Source of the DNA: Croceicoccus pelagius
GTDB taxonomy: Bacteria; Pseudomonadota; Alphaproteobacteria; Sphingomonadales; Sphingomonadaceae
Assembly (NCBI RefSeq): GCF_001661915.1
Contig: NZ_LYWY01000019.1
Coordinates: 1-64,000, forward strand
Direction of reading: 5' to 3'
DNA: 64,000 nt
This document shows, piece after piece, positions 44,346 to 53,545 of this stretch (within the stretch, counting starts at the first letter, position 1; each line of letters starts with the position of its first letter). A model generated the notes under the pieces. That model did no database searches. It was not told the DNA's origin and saw only the letters and a program-made list of their open reading frames with translations. A program made the translations under genes and the position numbers.

Positions 44346-44711
44346 TCAGAACTGTCCGGCATTGGCCAGATGGCGAGGCAGGCGGCCGGGCGCAAGGAGG
44401 AGGACGTCGATACGCATGTCGTCACCGTCCATCAAATACTTGTGCGCCTCTGCTTCGGCGGCTGCGCAGACGCGCATCAGGCGGCGTTGATCGATGGCGA
44501 GATCAAGGGCCTCTGCCTTGGCGCGCCATTTCACTTCGACGAAGATCACCATCGAACCGCGCCTGGCGATCAGGTCGATCTCGCCAGCGGGATTGCGGAC
44601 ACGCTCGGCCAGAATGCGCCAGCCCTTCGCGCGCAAGTACATCGCAGCGGCGGCCTCTCCCTTGCGACCCTGCCGCTCCGCGCGGACGCGGCTGGGTGCG
44701 CCCTCGCTCAC
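44346..44711 (-). CDS. YraN-family (UPF0102) putative nuclease
   Basis: 121 residues with the restriction-endonuclease-like core GEIDLIARRGSMVIFVEVKWR (Asp, Glu and Lys of the PD-(D/E)XK type). The start overlaps the rsmI stop (four bases). Activity for this family is not firmly established. In E. coli yraN likewise sits next to lpoA and rsmI. Confidence 0.88.
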   Translation of the reverse strand: MSEGAPSRVRAERQGRKGEAAAAMYLRAKGWRILAERVRNPAGEIDLIARRGSMVIFVEVKWRAKAEALDLAIDQRRLMRVCAAAEAEAHKYLMDGDDMRIDVLLLAPGRLPRHLANAGQF

Positions 44712-45565
44712 TTCAGTTCCATGGCTCGGGCATAGAGCGTCTTGCGGTCTAGTCCATGTGCCTTGGCGAGCCGGGCCGCCGCCTGCGAGGGTTTGTGATC
44801 GGCCAGCTCGGCCCTAAGCAGGGCATCGATGTCGAGATCGACCTTGCCCTCGTCCTCGTTCGGCGGGCCGATCATCAGGACGATCTCGCCCCTGGCGGGT
44901 GTATCCGCGTAATGTGCGGAGAGTTCGGACGCGACGCCGGTCCGGCATTCCTCGAACTTCTTGGTCAGTTCGCGGGCGACGGCGACTTCGCGCATGGGCA
45001 ATGCCTCGGCGATGGCGTCGAGGCTGGCGACCAGTCGCGGCGCGGTCTCGTAAAAAACGAGCGTTGCCTTGATCGGCGCAAGGTCGGCCAAGGTCTCGGC
45101 TCGCGCTTTCTCCTTGGCGGGGAAAAAACCTGCGAACAGGAACCGGTCCGTCGGAAGCCCCGACAGCGTCAACGCCACAATCAGCGCGCTCGGCCCCGGA
45201 ATGCTGGTAACTGCGATTCCCCGGTTCCGCGCATCACGCACGAGCCGATAACCCGGATCGGAAATAAGCGGCGTGCCCGCGTCCGAAACCAGCGCAACCG
45301 GCTGTTCCGCCGCCATTGCCAGCAGGCGTTCGCGCACCGCCTCGTCCGCGTGGTCGTCGTACCGGATCAGCCGCTTTTTCAGCCCTGCGTGGTGCAGCAG
45401 CTTGCCGGTAACGCGCGTATCCTCGCACGCTACCGCGCTACACTCTCCAAGCACCGCAAGCGCGCGCGCAGTCAAATCCCCGAGATTGCCAATCGGGGTC
45501 GCCACTATATACAGGCCGGGTTCAGTCACGGACTTTTCTTGTGCATCAGCCATATGGAAACGCAT
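44708..45565 (-). CDS. rsmI: 16S rRNA (cytidine-1402 2'-O) methyltransferase
   Basis: 285 residues. SAM-dependent tetrapyrrole-methylase fold with LYIVATPIGNLGDLTARA, DTRVTGKLLHH, SDAGTPLISDPGYRLV and PSALIVALTLSGLPTDRFLFAGF. It modifies C1402 in the ribosomal P site. Codon 5 (ATG at 45553) is an equally possible start. It is divergent from the LpoA-like gene across 28 bp, conserved as in E. coli. Confidence 0.93.
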   Translation of the reverse strand: MRFHMADAQEKSVTEPGLYIVATPIGNLGDLTARALAVLGECSAVACEDTRVTGKLLHHAGLKKRLIRYDDHADEAVRERLLAMAAEQPVALVSDAGTPLISDPGYRLVRDARNRGIAVTSIPGPSALIVALTLSGLPTDRFLFAGFFPAKEKARAETLADLAPIKATLVFYETAPRLVASLDAIAEALPMREVAVARELTKKFEECRTGVASELSAHYADTPARGEIVLMIGPPNEDEGKVDLDIDALLRAELADHKPSQAAARLAKAHGLDRKTLYARAMELK

Positions 45566-45593
45566 TGCACGGGATTTTCAGGGAGATGCAAGC

Positions 45594-46760
45594 ATGAACA
45601 CGCGGACCACCGCCAATCGCAGGGGCATGATCCGCAACGGCGTCGTTGCTTTCACGGCAATGATGCTGGCCGGTTGCGCCGGCGTCATTCCGGACAGCAC
45701 GGCCCCGCCGCCCCCGCCGACAGATCAGGGGCCGACCGCCGGTCAGCTTCCCGATCAGGACGAAACCCGCCACCGGATCGCTCTTCTCGTGCCGCAGTCG
45801 GGGTCGAACGCCGGCGTGGGGCAGAGCCTTGCCAACGCGACGACGATGGCGTTGCTCGACACGAACACCGCCAATATCCGCATCACGACCTATGACACCG
45901 CCAGCGGTGCCCGCGCCGCCGCGCAGCGCGCGATCGCGGACGGCAACCGCCTTATTCTAGGCCCCCTGCTGTCCGACAATGTCGAGGCGGTGAAATCGGT
46001 TGCGGCCCCTGCGCGGGTGCCGATCATCAGCTTCTCCAACAACAAGGAGATCGCGGGCGACGGCGTCTACATCATGGGCCAGGTGCCTTCGCAGTCGCTC
46101 GAACGGTCCATGAAGTACGCGGTCGGTCAGGGCATGAAGACCTTCGGCGCCATCGTGCCAAGCGGCGAATATGGTCGCAGCGCATCTGATGCGATCCTCG
46201 AGACCGCCCGCGATACGGGTGCGCGCGTCCTCGCGATCGAAACCTACGACCGCGACGCGACTTCGCTTGGTAATGCGATCAGGCGGCTCGCCGACAAGGG
46301 CGACTATCAGGCCGTGGTAATCGCCGATGGTTCGCGCATGGCCGTCCGCGCCGGCCCGATGATCCGCGATGCCGAAAAGGCTGCGAAGATCATCGGCACC
46401 GAACTGTGGAGCGGCGAGGAACAGATCGCCCAGTCCGCAGCGCTGCGAGGAGCCTGGTTCTCTGCGATCAGCGACGGCCGGTTCAAGCGTTATTCCGACA
46501 GCTATCGCAGCCGGTTCGGCGCGGCACCCTACCGCATCTCGACGCTGGGCTACGACGCGGTTCTGCTGACGATCAATATCGCCCGCGACTGGAAAGTCGG
46601 TTCGCGCTTCCCTGTCAGCGGCCTTTCGGCAGACGACGGCTTCATCGGCCTGGACGGCGCATTCCGCTTCGACGATGGCGTGATCGAACGCGCTTTCGAG
46701 GTGCGCGAAGTGACTTCGACGGGCGTGAAGGTCATCGCACCTGCCCCGGCCAAGTTCTGA
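45594..46760 (+). CDS. LpoA-like penicillin-binding protein activator
   Basis: 388 residues from ATG 45594; the open frame before it overlaps rsmI. A lipoprotein signal ends in MMLAGC, followed by a Pro-rich linker (TAPPPPPTDQ) and a periplasmic-binding-protein fold (RIALLVPQSGSNAGVGQSLANATTMALLD, GPLLSDNVEAVKS). Family LpoA proteins activate PBP1A from the outer membrane. The N-terminal TPR domain of enterobacterial LpoA is lacking, which is common in alphaproteobacteria. The gene pair with rsmI supports the call. Confidence 0.85.
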   Translation: MNTRTTANRRGMIRNGVVAFTAMMLAGCAGVIPDSTAPPPPPTDQGPTAGQLPDQDETRHRIALLVPQSGSNAGVGQSLANATTMALLDTNTANIRITTYDTASGARAAAQRAIADGNRLILGPLLSDNVEAVKSVAAPARVPIISFSNNKEIAGDGVYIMGQVPSQSLERSMKYAVGQGMKTFGAIVPSGEYGRSASDAILETARDTGARVLAIETYDRDATSLGNAIRRLADKGDYQAVVIADGSRMAVRAGPMIRDAEKAAKIIGTELWSGEEQIAQSAALRGAWFSAISDGRFKRYSDSYRSRFGAAPYRISTLGYDAVLLTINIARDWKVGSRFPVSGLSADDGFIGLDGAFRFDDGVIERAFEVREVTSTGVKVIAPAPAKF

Positions 46761-46799
46761 TCCGAACGACCGCCGACCCTCGGCACTGGCGATAACTTC

Positions 46800-46830
46800 C
46801 CCGGCGCGCTTGCCTGACAGGCGCGCCGGG
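46800..46830 (+). terminator. Strong hairpin between the LpoA-like gene and parE
   Basis: CCCGGCGCGC pairs with GCGCGCCGGG around an 11-base loop, 39 bp after the LpoA-like stop and 16 bp before the parE ATG. The stem is strong, and CGTTAGCGTT follows. It would end the LpoA-like transcript or attenuate entry into parE. Confidence 0.65.
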
Positions 46831-46846
46831 CGTTAGCGTTCCTATT

Positions 46847-48856
46847 ATGTCCGACGACCTTTTCGAGAACGCACCCGCCACCTCCGGCGAGGCTTATGAC
46901 GGCTCTGCGATCGAGGTTCTCGAAGGCCTCGAACCCGTCCGCCGCCGCCCCGGCATGTATATTGGCGGCACCGACGAACGCGCACTGCACCACCTCGTTG
47001 CCGAAGTGCTCGACAACGCGATGGACGAAGCCGTCGCGGGACATGCCAACCGTATCGAGATCTCGCTCGACGTCGGGCCCGATGGCACAGCCGGCACGGT
47101 GACGATCAGCGACAACGGCCGCGGCATTCCGGTGGACGAGCATCCGAAATATCCGGGCAAGTCGGCGCTGGAAGTCATCCTCACCACGCTGCATTCGGGC
47201 GGCAAGTTCTCGGGCAAGGCCTATGCTACCAGCGGCGGCCTGCATGGCGTCGGCGTCTCGGTCGTCAACGCTTTGTCGATCGAGACGCGGGTCGAGGTTG
47301 CACGCAACAAGGAACTGTTCGCGCAGGTCTTCTCCAAGGGTCTGCCGCAGGGCTCTATCGAGAAGATCGGTGCAGCCCCCAACCGGCGCGGCACCACCGT
47401 CACTTTCACGCCCGACCCGGAGATATTTGGCGCGCAGAAGTTCAAGCCTGCCCGCCTGTTCCGCCTTGCCCGTTCCAAGGCCTACCTGTTCGCAGGTGTT
47501 GAAATCCGCTGGAAATGCGCGCCCGAACTGGCAAGCGAGGACGTTCCGGCAGAGGCGGTATTCCAGTTTCCCGGCGGTCTTGCCGATCACCTGAAGGAAC
47601 AGGTCGGCAGCCGCGAGTGCGTGACGACCGATTTCTTTGCCGGGTCTCAGGACTTCCCCGCCAACGAACAGGGCCAGCAGATGGGCCGCGTCGAATGGGC
47701 CATCGCCTGGCCGCTATGGTCGGACGGGTCTTACAGTTGGTACTGCAATACGATTCCAACTCCCGATGGCGGTATGCACGAACAGGGTCTTCGTGCTGCG
47801 CTCACCAAGGGGCTGCGCGCTTTTGCCGAACTGGTGAACCAGAAGAAGGCCAAGGACATCACGCCCGACGACGTGGTGACCGGCAGCGAGGTCATGCTCT
47901 CGCTCTTCATCCGCGACCCGCAGTTCCAGTCGCAGACGAAGGATCGCCTGACCTCGCCCGAGGCTGCACGACTTGTCGAGAACGCGATCCGCGATCACTT
48001 CGACCACTTCCTCACCGACAACATGGAGCGCGGCAAGGCGCTGCTCGGCGCGGTGATGGAGCGGATGGACGAACGGCTGCGCCGCAAGCAGGAGCGCGAG
48101 GTCAAGCGCAAGACCGCAACGAATGCGAAGAAGCTGCGCCTTCCGGGCAAACTCACCGACTGTTCGGGTGAAGGCGATGGCGAGACCGAGCTGTTCATCG
48201 TTGAAGGCGACAGCGCAGGCGGCAGCGCCAAGCAGGCGCGTAACCGCAAGACACAGGCGATCCTGCCGATCCGCGGCAAGATCCTGAATGTCGCATCGGC
48301 CAGTGCGGACAAAATTCGCGCCAACCAGGAAATCGCGGACCTGACGCTCGCGTTAGGCTGCGGCATTCGCAAGGACTGCGACACGGAAAACCTGCGCTAC
48401 GACCGAATCATCATCATGACCGACGCGGACGTCGACGGCGCGCATATCGCGACATTGTTGATGACCTTCTTCTTCCGCGAAATGCCTGAAATCGTCCGGC
48501 GCGGTCACCTCTTCCTCGCCCAGCCTCCGCTTTACCGCCTGACTGCGGGCAAGGAGAGCCGCTACGCCCGCGACGACGCACACCGCGCCGAACTGGAAGA
48601 AACGGTGTTCAAGGGCAAGAAGGTCGAAGTCGCGCGCTTCAAGGGTCTTGGCGAAATGAACCCGCAGCAGCTTCGCGAAACGACGATGAGCGTTGAGAGT
48701 CGCAGCCTCATCCGCATCACGCTGCCGCAGGAATTCGAACAGCGCGCCAGCGTCAGCCGCCTTGTCGACGAACTGATGGGTCGCAATCCGGAACACCGGT
48801 TCAACTTCATCCAGAACCGCGCCAGCGAGATCGACCGCGATCTGATCGACGCCTGA
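46847..48856 (+). CDS. parE: DNA topoisomerase IV subunit B
   Basis: 669 residues, the ParE rather than GyrB length. GHKL ATPase motifs are EVLDNAMDEAVAGHA, SDNGRGIPVDEHPK and TSGGLHGVGVSVVNA. The TOPRIM part carries LFIVEGDSAGGSAKQARNR and MTDADVDGAHIATLL. It decatenates daughter chromosomes, an activity linked to dif in E. coli. parC is not in the window. Confidence 0.93.
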   Translation: MSDDLFENAPATSGEAYDGSAIEVLEGLEPVRRRPGMYIGGTDERALHHLVAEVLDNAMDEAVAGHANRIEISLDVGPDGTAGTVTISDNGRGIPVDEHPKYPGKSALEVILTTLHSGGKFSGKAYATSGGLHGVGVSVVNALSIETRVEVARNKELFAQVFSKGLPQGSIEKIGAAPNRRGTTVTFTPDPEIFGAQKFKPARLFRLARSKAYLFAGVEIRWKCAPELASEDVPAEAVFQFPGGLADHLKEQVGSRECVTTDFFAGSQDFPANEQGQQMGRVEWAIAWPLWSDGSYSWYCNTIPTPDGGMHEQGLRAALTKGLRAFAELVNQKKAKDITPDDVVTGSEVMLSLFIRDPQFQSQTKDRLTSPEAARLVENAIRDHFDHFLTDNMERGKALLGAVMERMDERLRRKQEREVKRKTATNAKKLRLPGKLTDCSGEGDGETELFIVEGDSAGGSAKQARNRKTQAILPIRGKILNVASASADKIRANQEIADLTLALGCGIRKDCDTENLRYDRIIIMTDADVDGAHIATLLMTFFFREMPEIVRRGHLFLAQPPLYRLTAGKESRYARDDAHRAELEETVFKGKKVEVARFKGLGEMNPQQLRETTMSVESRSLIRITLPQEFEQRASVSRLVDELMGRNPEHRFNFIQNRASEIDRDLIDA

Positions 48857-48952
48857 GCCCGACCTGTCACCTATGCGCCTTGTCTGGTTGCACTGCACAA
48901 TCTAGCGTGCGGTCAAACAGGAACAAACAAAGCGCAAGGACTGCTATTGGGC

Positions 48953-49804
48953 ATGGATCAGAAATTCACCGGCACGAAGAACTACGTCGCAACCGATGAC
49001 CTGAAAGTCGCGGTAAACGCGGCGGTCACCTTGCGCCGTCCCCTGCTCGTCAAGGGCGAACCGGGCACCGGCAAGACCGTGCTGGCCCACGAAATTGCCA
49101 AGGCGACCGGCGCGCCGCTCATCGAATGGAACGTGAAATCCACGACCAAGGCGCAGCAGGGCCTTTACGAATACGACGCTGTTGCCCGCCTGCGCGACGG
49201 CCAGCTTGGCGACGAGCGGGTTCACGACATTTCGAACTACGTCCGCAAGGGCAAGTTGTGGGAAGCTTTCACATCGCCCGAACTGCCCGTCCTGCTGATC
49301 GACGAGATTGATAAGGCGGACATCGAGTTTCCGAACGACCTGCTTCAGGAACTCGACCGGATGAGCTTCGACGTCTACGAAACCGGAGAGCGGATCGAGG
49401 CCAAGGAGCGCCCGATCGTCGTCATCACGTCAAATAACGAAAAGGAACTGCCCGACGCGTTCCTGCGTCGCTGTTTCTTCCACTACATCAAGTTCCCCGA
49501 CGCTGACACGATGCGCGAAATCATCGACGTGCACTTCCCCGATATCCAGAAGAACCTCGTCACCAAGGCGATGGAGATCTTCTACGAACTGCGTGAAGTG
49601 CCGGGGCTGAAGAAGAAGCCGTCGACCAGCGAACTGCTCGACTGGCTGAAACTGCTCCTGGTCGAGGACATGCCGCTGGACATCCTGCAGGATCGCGATC
49701 CGAACAAGGCAATCCCGCCGCTGCATGGCGCGCTGCTGAAGAACGAGCAGGACGTGATGATGTTCGAACGCCTCGCCTTCATGGCGCGGAGGCAGGGCCG
49801 GTGA
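48953..49804 (+). CDS. MoxR-type AAA ATPase
   Basis: 283 residues from ATG 48953; a TTG two codons earlier is closer in spacing to AAGGA and may be the true start. Walker A is VKGEPGTGKTVLA, Walker B LLIDEIDKADIEF, sensor 1 ITSNNEKELPDAFLRRC. MoxR ATPases work with VWA-domain proteins on cofactor insertion or complex maturation. The VWA partner is at 50872, after one inserted unknown gene. It overlaps that gene by four bases (GTGA). Confidence 0.9.
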   Translation: MDQKFTGTKNYVATDDLKVAVNAAVTLRRPLLVKGEPGTGKTVLAHEIAKATGAPLIEWNVKSTTKAQQGLYEYDAVARLRDGQLGDERVHDISNYVRKGKLWEAFTSPELPVLLIDEIDKADIEFPNDLLQELDRMSFDVYETGERIEAKERPIVVITSNNEKELPDAFLRRCFFHYIKFPDADTMREIIDVHFPDIQKNLVTKAMEIFYELREVPGLKKKPSTSELLDWLKLLLVEDMPLDILQDRDPNKAIPPLHGALLKNEQDVMMFERLAFMARRQGR

Positions 49805-50841
49805 ACTTGAAAGGCAAGGTTCTGCTTGCTCTCGCAGCGGCCCTGATTTCGGCTCCAGCATCAGCGGAGCCTCGGCAGATCGGCGTGGAGAACGAAGTCT
49901 ATACCCACGCCGATACGGGTCTTGTCGCGCCGCCTGCCTTGCTCGATTATAAGCGCAACAGAGTTGTCGATTTTGGCGATGACGAGATAAACCTCTACAT
50001 CCGGTACTGGTCTGAGACGACGAAGACCGACGTGAGCCTGTACATCTATTCGATGGGTGTCGCGGACGCGAGCATCGAGGCAGATCGCGCGATTCAGGCT
50101 ATCATGGCGCATGACAGGTATTCGAGCGTCGATGCGGATGGTCAGGTGCTTACACGCTTCGGGACTGATGCGATCGGGCCGGACAGTGGCGTTCGCATTT
50201 CGATACCAACGCCGGAAAGCCGATCGACAGCAACCGGTGTCGCGGTCTTCACTACCGATGAGTGGGTCATGAAGACGCGCATGACATCCGAAACTCTTTC
50301 GACTGACGAACTGGACCAGGCCTTGGCCCAATTCGTGGCCATGATGTCATTGCACGATCCAAAACGCCGCGCGCCGGTCGCCCAATTGATCGAAAGTTGC
50401 GATACGGATGCTGACCTCAAGCCAGCAAAACGGTCCAAGGCCGATGCCACACAATGGTTGATGGTGACCACGCTATGGAAGGCATATCTCGATTCGACCG
50501 ATGAGGATGATGGTCCGGCCAGCCGTGAATGGTGCCGCGACACGAAAATGAGCGCGCCCCTTCTCGCGTATCAGAACAAATCGGGCGACGAGACGGTTAT
50601 CGTTTTTGGCGATTCCGGGTTCACCGGTCAGGCACTTCGCATCGAGACCGCCGAACTTCTTGGTGGCGGCAAGAAGTTCTGGCCCATGCTCAGTAACGGA
50701 CAGATCACTTATTTCTTCGATCCATACCGGTCGCTTCCCAGCCCAGATCAACTCGCTTCTGCCTTGAAGTCCGAAGACCCGAAAGCCAGTTACGCACGCG
50801 ACGCGGAAGGCAACAGCAATGTCTCTATCCCCGGATCATAA
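49801..50841 (+). CDS. Exported protein of unknown function in the MoxR-VWA operon
   Basis: 346 residues from GTG overlapping the MoxR stop. A signal peptide (LKGKVLLALAAALISAPASA) is clear, and no membrane segment follows. The mature part is mixed alpha/beta with DDEINLYIRYWSETTKTDVSLYIYS and a late TVIVFGDSGFTGQALRIETAELL; two cysteines (SCDTDAD, REWCRD) could pair. Base composition is visibly less GC-rich than the neighbours. No family recognised. It is translated together with the ATPase, though one is cytoplasmic and the other exported. Confidence 0.75.
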   Translation: MNLKGKVLLALAAALISAPASAEPRQIGVENEVYTHADTGLVAPPALLDYKRNRVVDFGDDEINLYIRYWSETTKTDVSLYIYSMGVADASIEADRAIQAIMAHDRYSSVDADGQVLTRFGTDAIGPDSGVRISIPTPESRSTATGVAVFTTDEWVMKTRMTSETLSTDELDQALAQFVAMMSLHDPKRRAPVAQLIESCDTDADLKPAKRSKADATQWLMVTTLWKAYLDSTDEDDGPASREWCRDTKMSAPLLAYQNKSGDETVIVFGDSGFTGQALRIETAELLGGGKKFWPMLSNGQITYFFDPYRSLPSPDQLASALKSEDPKASYARDAEGNSNVSIPGS

Positions 50842-50871
50842 AACCACGTTCTATCCAGCTGTGGATCCGAC

Positions 50872-52053
50872 ATGCTTCTGAACTTCCTCGACGAACTGCG
50901 CGCCGCGGGTATTTCCGCCAGTCTCAAGGAGCATCTGACGCTTCTCGAGGCGCTCGACCGCGAGGTTATCGAGCAGACGCCCGAGGCGTTCTATTACCTC
51001 TCCCGCGCTACTTTCGTGAAAGACGAAGGGCTGCTGGACCGGTTCGACCAGGTGTTCCAGAAAGTCTTCAAGGGCGTCCTCACCGACTATGGACAGGAAG
51101 CCGTCGACATTCCCGAGGACTGGCTGAAAGCCGTCGCCGAGAAATTCCTCAGCGCCGAGGAGATGGAGAAGATCAAGTCGCTGGGCGACTGGGACGAGAT
51201 CATGGAGACGCTGAAAAAGCGGCTCGAGGAACAGCAGGGACGCCACCAGGGCGGGAACAAGTGGATTGGAACGGGCGGGACCAGCCCCTTCGGCAACGGC
51301 GGCTACAATCCCGAAGGCGTGCGGATCGGCGGGGAAAGCCGGCACAAGCGCGCGATCAAGGTCTGGGAAAAGCGCGAGTTCGCGAACCTCGACAACACGA
51401 AGGAACTGGGCACCCGCAACATCAAGATGGCGCTGCGCCGTCTGCGCCGGTTCGCGCGTGAAGGGGCTGCGGACGAGCTTGACCTTGATGCCACGATCCG
51501 CGGCACGGCGCGTCAGGGATTCCTCGACATCCATATGCGGCCCGAGCGGCATAATGCGGTAAAACTGCTGCTTTTCCTCGACGTCGGTGGCTCGATGGAC
51601 CCTCATATCAAGCTGTGCGAGGAATTGTTCAGCGCGGCCAATGCAGAGTTCAAGAACCTTGAGTTCTTCTACTTCCACAACTGCCTTTACGAAGGCGTCT
51701 GGAAGGACAACCGCCGCCGCTGGGCCGAGCGGACGAAGACATGGGACGTGCTTCACAAGTACGGGCACGACTACAAGATCGTCTTCGTCGGCGATGCGAC
51801 GATGAGTCCTTACGAAATCAGCCACCCCGGAGGCAGCGTGGAGCATATGAACGAGGAAGCCGGACACGTCTGGCTCTCGCGCGTGACCCATACCTACCCC
51901 GCCTGCGTATGGCTGAACCCCGAGCCGCAGCGAATCTGGGACTACAGCCAGTCGAACAAAATGGTTCGCCAGCTGATGAACGACCGGATGTATCCGCTGA
52001 CCTTGGAGGGGCTCGACGATGCCATGCGCGAGTTGAGCCGGAAGCAGGGATGA
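50872..52053 (+). CDS. VWA-domain protein, CoxE-like
   Basis: 393 residues. A helical N-terminal half (FLDELRAAGISASLKEHLTLLEALDREV, typical of CoxE-like proteins) and a glycine-rich linker precede a von Willebrand A domain. The MIDAS segment reads FLDVGGSMDPH (Asp237, Ser241), with Gly in place of the first canonical Ser. It is expected to work with the MoxR ATPase 1 kb upstream. It overlaps the next gene (ATGA). Confidence 0.9.
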   Translation: MLLNFLDELRAAGISASLKEHLTLLEALDREVIEQTPEAFYYLSRATFVKDEGLLDRFDQVFQKVFKGVLTDYGQEAVDIPEDWLKAVAEKFLSAEEMEKIKSLGDWDEIMETLKKRLEEQQGRHQGGNKWIGTGGTSPFGNGGYNPEGVRIGGESRHKRAIKVWEKREFANLDNTKELGTRNIKMALRRLRRFAREGAADELDLDATIRGTARQGFLDIHMRPERHNAVKLLLFLDVGGSMDPHIKLCEELFSAANAEFKNLEFFYFHNCLYEGVWKDNRRRWAERTKTWDVLHKYGHDYKIVFVGDATMSPYEISHPGGSVEHMNEEAGHVWLSRVTHTYPACVWLNPEPQRIWDYSQSNKMVRQLMNDRMYPLTLEGLDDAMRELSRKQG

Positions 52054-52700
52054 TCGAGCTACCCGAAGGCATCGAACTGGACGATCCGCGTCCCATCGTG
52101 GCGGACGCGCCTTACACGTTCTTCATGCCCTTCGAGATCGAATTGGCCGCGCTGAAGCCGCTCGACGGCATCAAAGCCATTTTCCGGCAGACCGTCGGTG
52201 AGCCGGGTTTTCCGGCCGAGCGGATGTGGGTGCTGATCGAGAGGATAGAGGACGGCGACGTGATCGGCACGCTCGACAACGAGCCTTCGGGAATGGACCG
52301 CATCAAGCTGGGCGACAGGGTCCGCATTCCCCTCACCCACGCGATTTCAACAGCCTTCCACAAGGACAATCCGCGCCCCGCAGCGCCAGAGCGCCGCGAA
52401 TACTGGGAGCGGTGCTTCGTCGACGACTGCGTCCTCGCGGGCCGCAGCCATGTCGATTACCTCTACCGCGAGGAACCCGACATGACGCGCGAGGGTGACA
52501 AGTATCCCGATAGCGGCTGGCGCATCCGGGGTACCGAAGCCGCGGTCGAGGATGACGAGAAGAACGGACGGGAGCCGCACTATATCGCAATCGGCAAAGT
52601 GCTGAACGCCGACGACCGCTGGATCGACCTGATCGATGCGCCTTACGACAGCCATTTCGGATGGTGGGAGGACGAAGGACGCTACCTCGAGCTGGAATAG
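52050..52700 (+). CDS. DUF2314/DUF2185-type protein
   Basis: 216 residues from ATG 52050, overlapping the VWA stop. The N-terminal half resembles DUF2314 (RMWVLIERIEDGDVIGTLDNEPSGM, LGDRVRIPL), and the C-terminal half DUF2185 (VDYLYREEPD, DSGWRIRGTE, YIAIGKVLNADDRWIDLIDAP). Both occur in proteins of unknown role, including toxin immunity proteins, but no toxin gene is visible here. Its coupling to the VWA gene suggests a partner in that system. Domain calls are from memory. Confidence 0.7.
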   Translation: MIELPEGIELDDPRPIVADAPYTFFMPFEIELAALKPLDGIKAIFRQTVGEPGFPAERMWVLIERIEDGDVIGTLDNEPSGMDRIKLGDRVRIPLTHAISTAFHKDNPRPAAPERREYWERCFVDDCVLAGRSHVDYLYREEPDMTREGDKYPDSGWRIRGTEAAVEDDEKNGREPHYIAIGKVLNADDRWIDLIDAPYDSHFGWWEDEGRYLELE

Positions 52701-52753
52701 GCACACTGCTGTACCTTCTTGGGGATGGTTGCGGGTCCGATTATATCGGCGGC

Positions 52754-53545
52754 ATGACACGACAACCTGCCCTTTTCATCGGCCACGGTTCACCGATGAC
52801 CATGATCACCGAAAACGTCGAACGTCGCGGCATGGAGGAGCTTGGCCGCCGCCTTACGAGGCCCGACGCGATCCTTGCCGTGACCGCCCACTGGGAAACA
52901 CGCGGAGAAACGCGGCTGACTTCGGGCACCGCCCCGCACACGATCCACGACTTTCGGGGTTTTCCGCAAGAGCTCTACGACATGCGCTATGCCGCACCCG
53001 GATCGCCCGACCTGGCGCGCCGTGCTGCCGAGCTGATCGGCGACGATGCGGTCCTCGACGAAACGCATGGTTTTGACCACGGCGTCTGGGGCACCCTGAT
53101 GCCGATGTTCCCCGATGCCTGCATCCCCGTGGTCGCGATGAGCGTGGACATGACCTTGAACGGCGAAGGCCACCGCCAGATCGGTGAACGGCTAGCTCCG
53201 CTGCGTGACGAGAACGTGCTGATCGTGGGTAGCGGCAACGTGATTCACAACCTGATGCTCTGGCGCCAGACCGCGGGTACGGAGCCCGACTGGGCCGTCG
53301 ACTTCCGCAAGCGGACTAATACGGCCCTGCTGGAACGTCGGGACGCGGCGCTCACCGGATTTGCGCCTGACGACAAGGCCGCGCAGGCCGCGATCAACAG
53401 CGGGGAACATTACGTGCCCCTGCTCTACCCGCTCGGCACGCGTCAGACGGATGACGACGTTGCTGTCTTCAACGACACGATGGACGGCGCGCTGACGATG
53501 ACTTCGGTCATCTGGGGCGATGCCGCGCTGGTCGAAGGGCTCTAG
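52754..53545 (+). CDS. Extradiol ring-cleavage dioxygenase, LigB/DODA type (YgiD-like)
   Basis: 263 residues. The metal ligands are in FIGHGSP (His), LAVTAHWETRG (His) and DETHGFDHGVWGTLMPMFP (His). The pattern is that of YgiD/4,5-DOPA dioxygenases, which open catechol rings. The true substrate is unknown; no aromatic-degradation genes lie nearby. It ends over the last four bases of the convergent NamZ-like gene. Confidence 0.88.
   Translation: MTRQPALFIGHGSPMTMITENVERRGMEELGRRLTRPDAILAVTAHWETRGETRLTSGTAPHTIHDFRGFPQELYDMRYAAPGSPDLARRAAELIGDDAVLDETHGFDHGVWGTLMPMFPDACIPVVAMSVDMTLNGEGHRQIGERLAPLRDENVLIVGSGNVIHNLMLWRQTAGTEPDWAVDFRKRTNTALLERRDAALTGFAPDDKAAQAAINSGEHYVPLLYPLGTRQTDDDVAVFNDTMDGALTMTSVIWGDAALVEGL

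Noticed and set aside
52050-52700. Toxin-immunity pair at the DUF2185 gene
   Set aside because: No toxin gene next to it; its coupling is to the VWA gene, so an immunity role is not supported.
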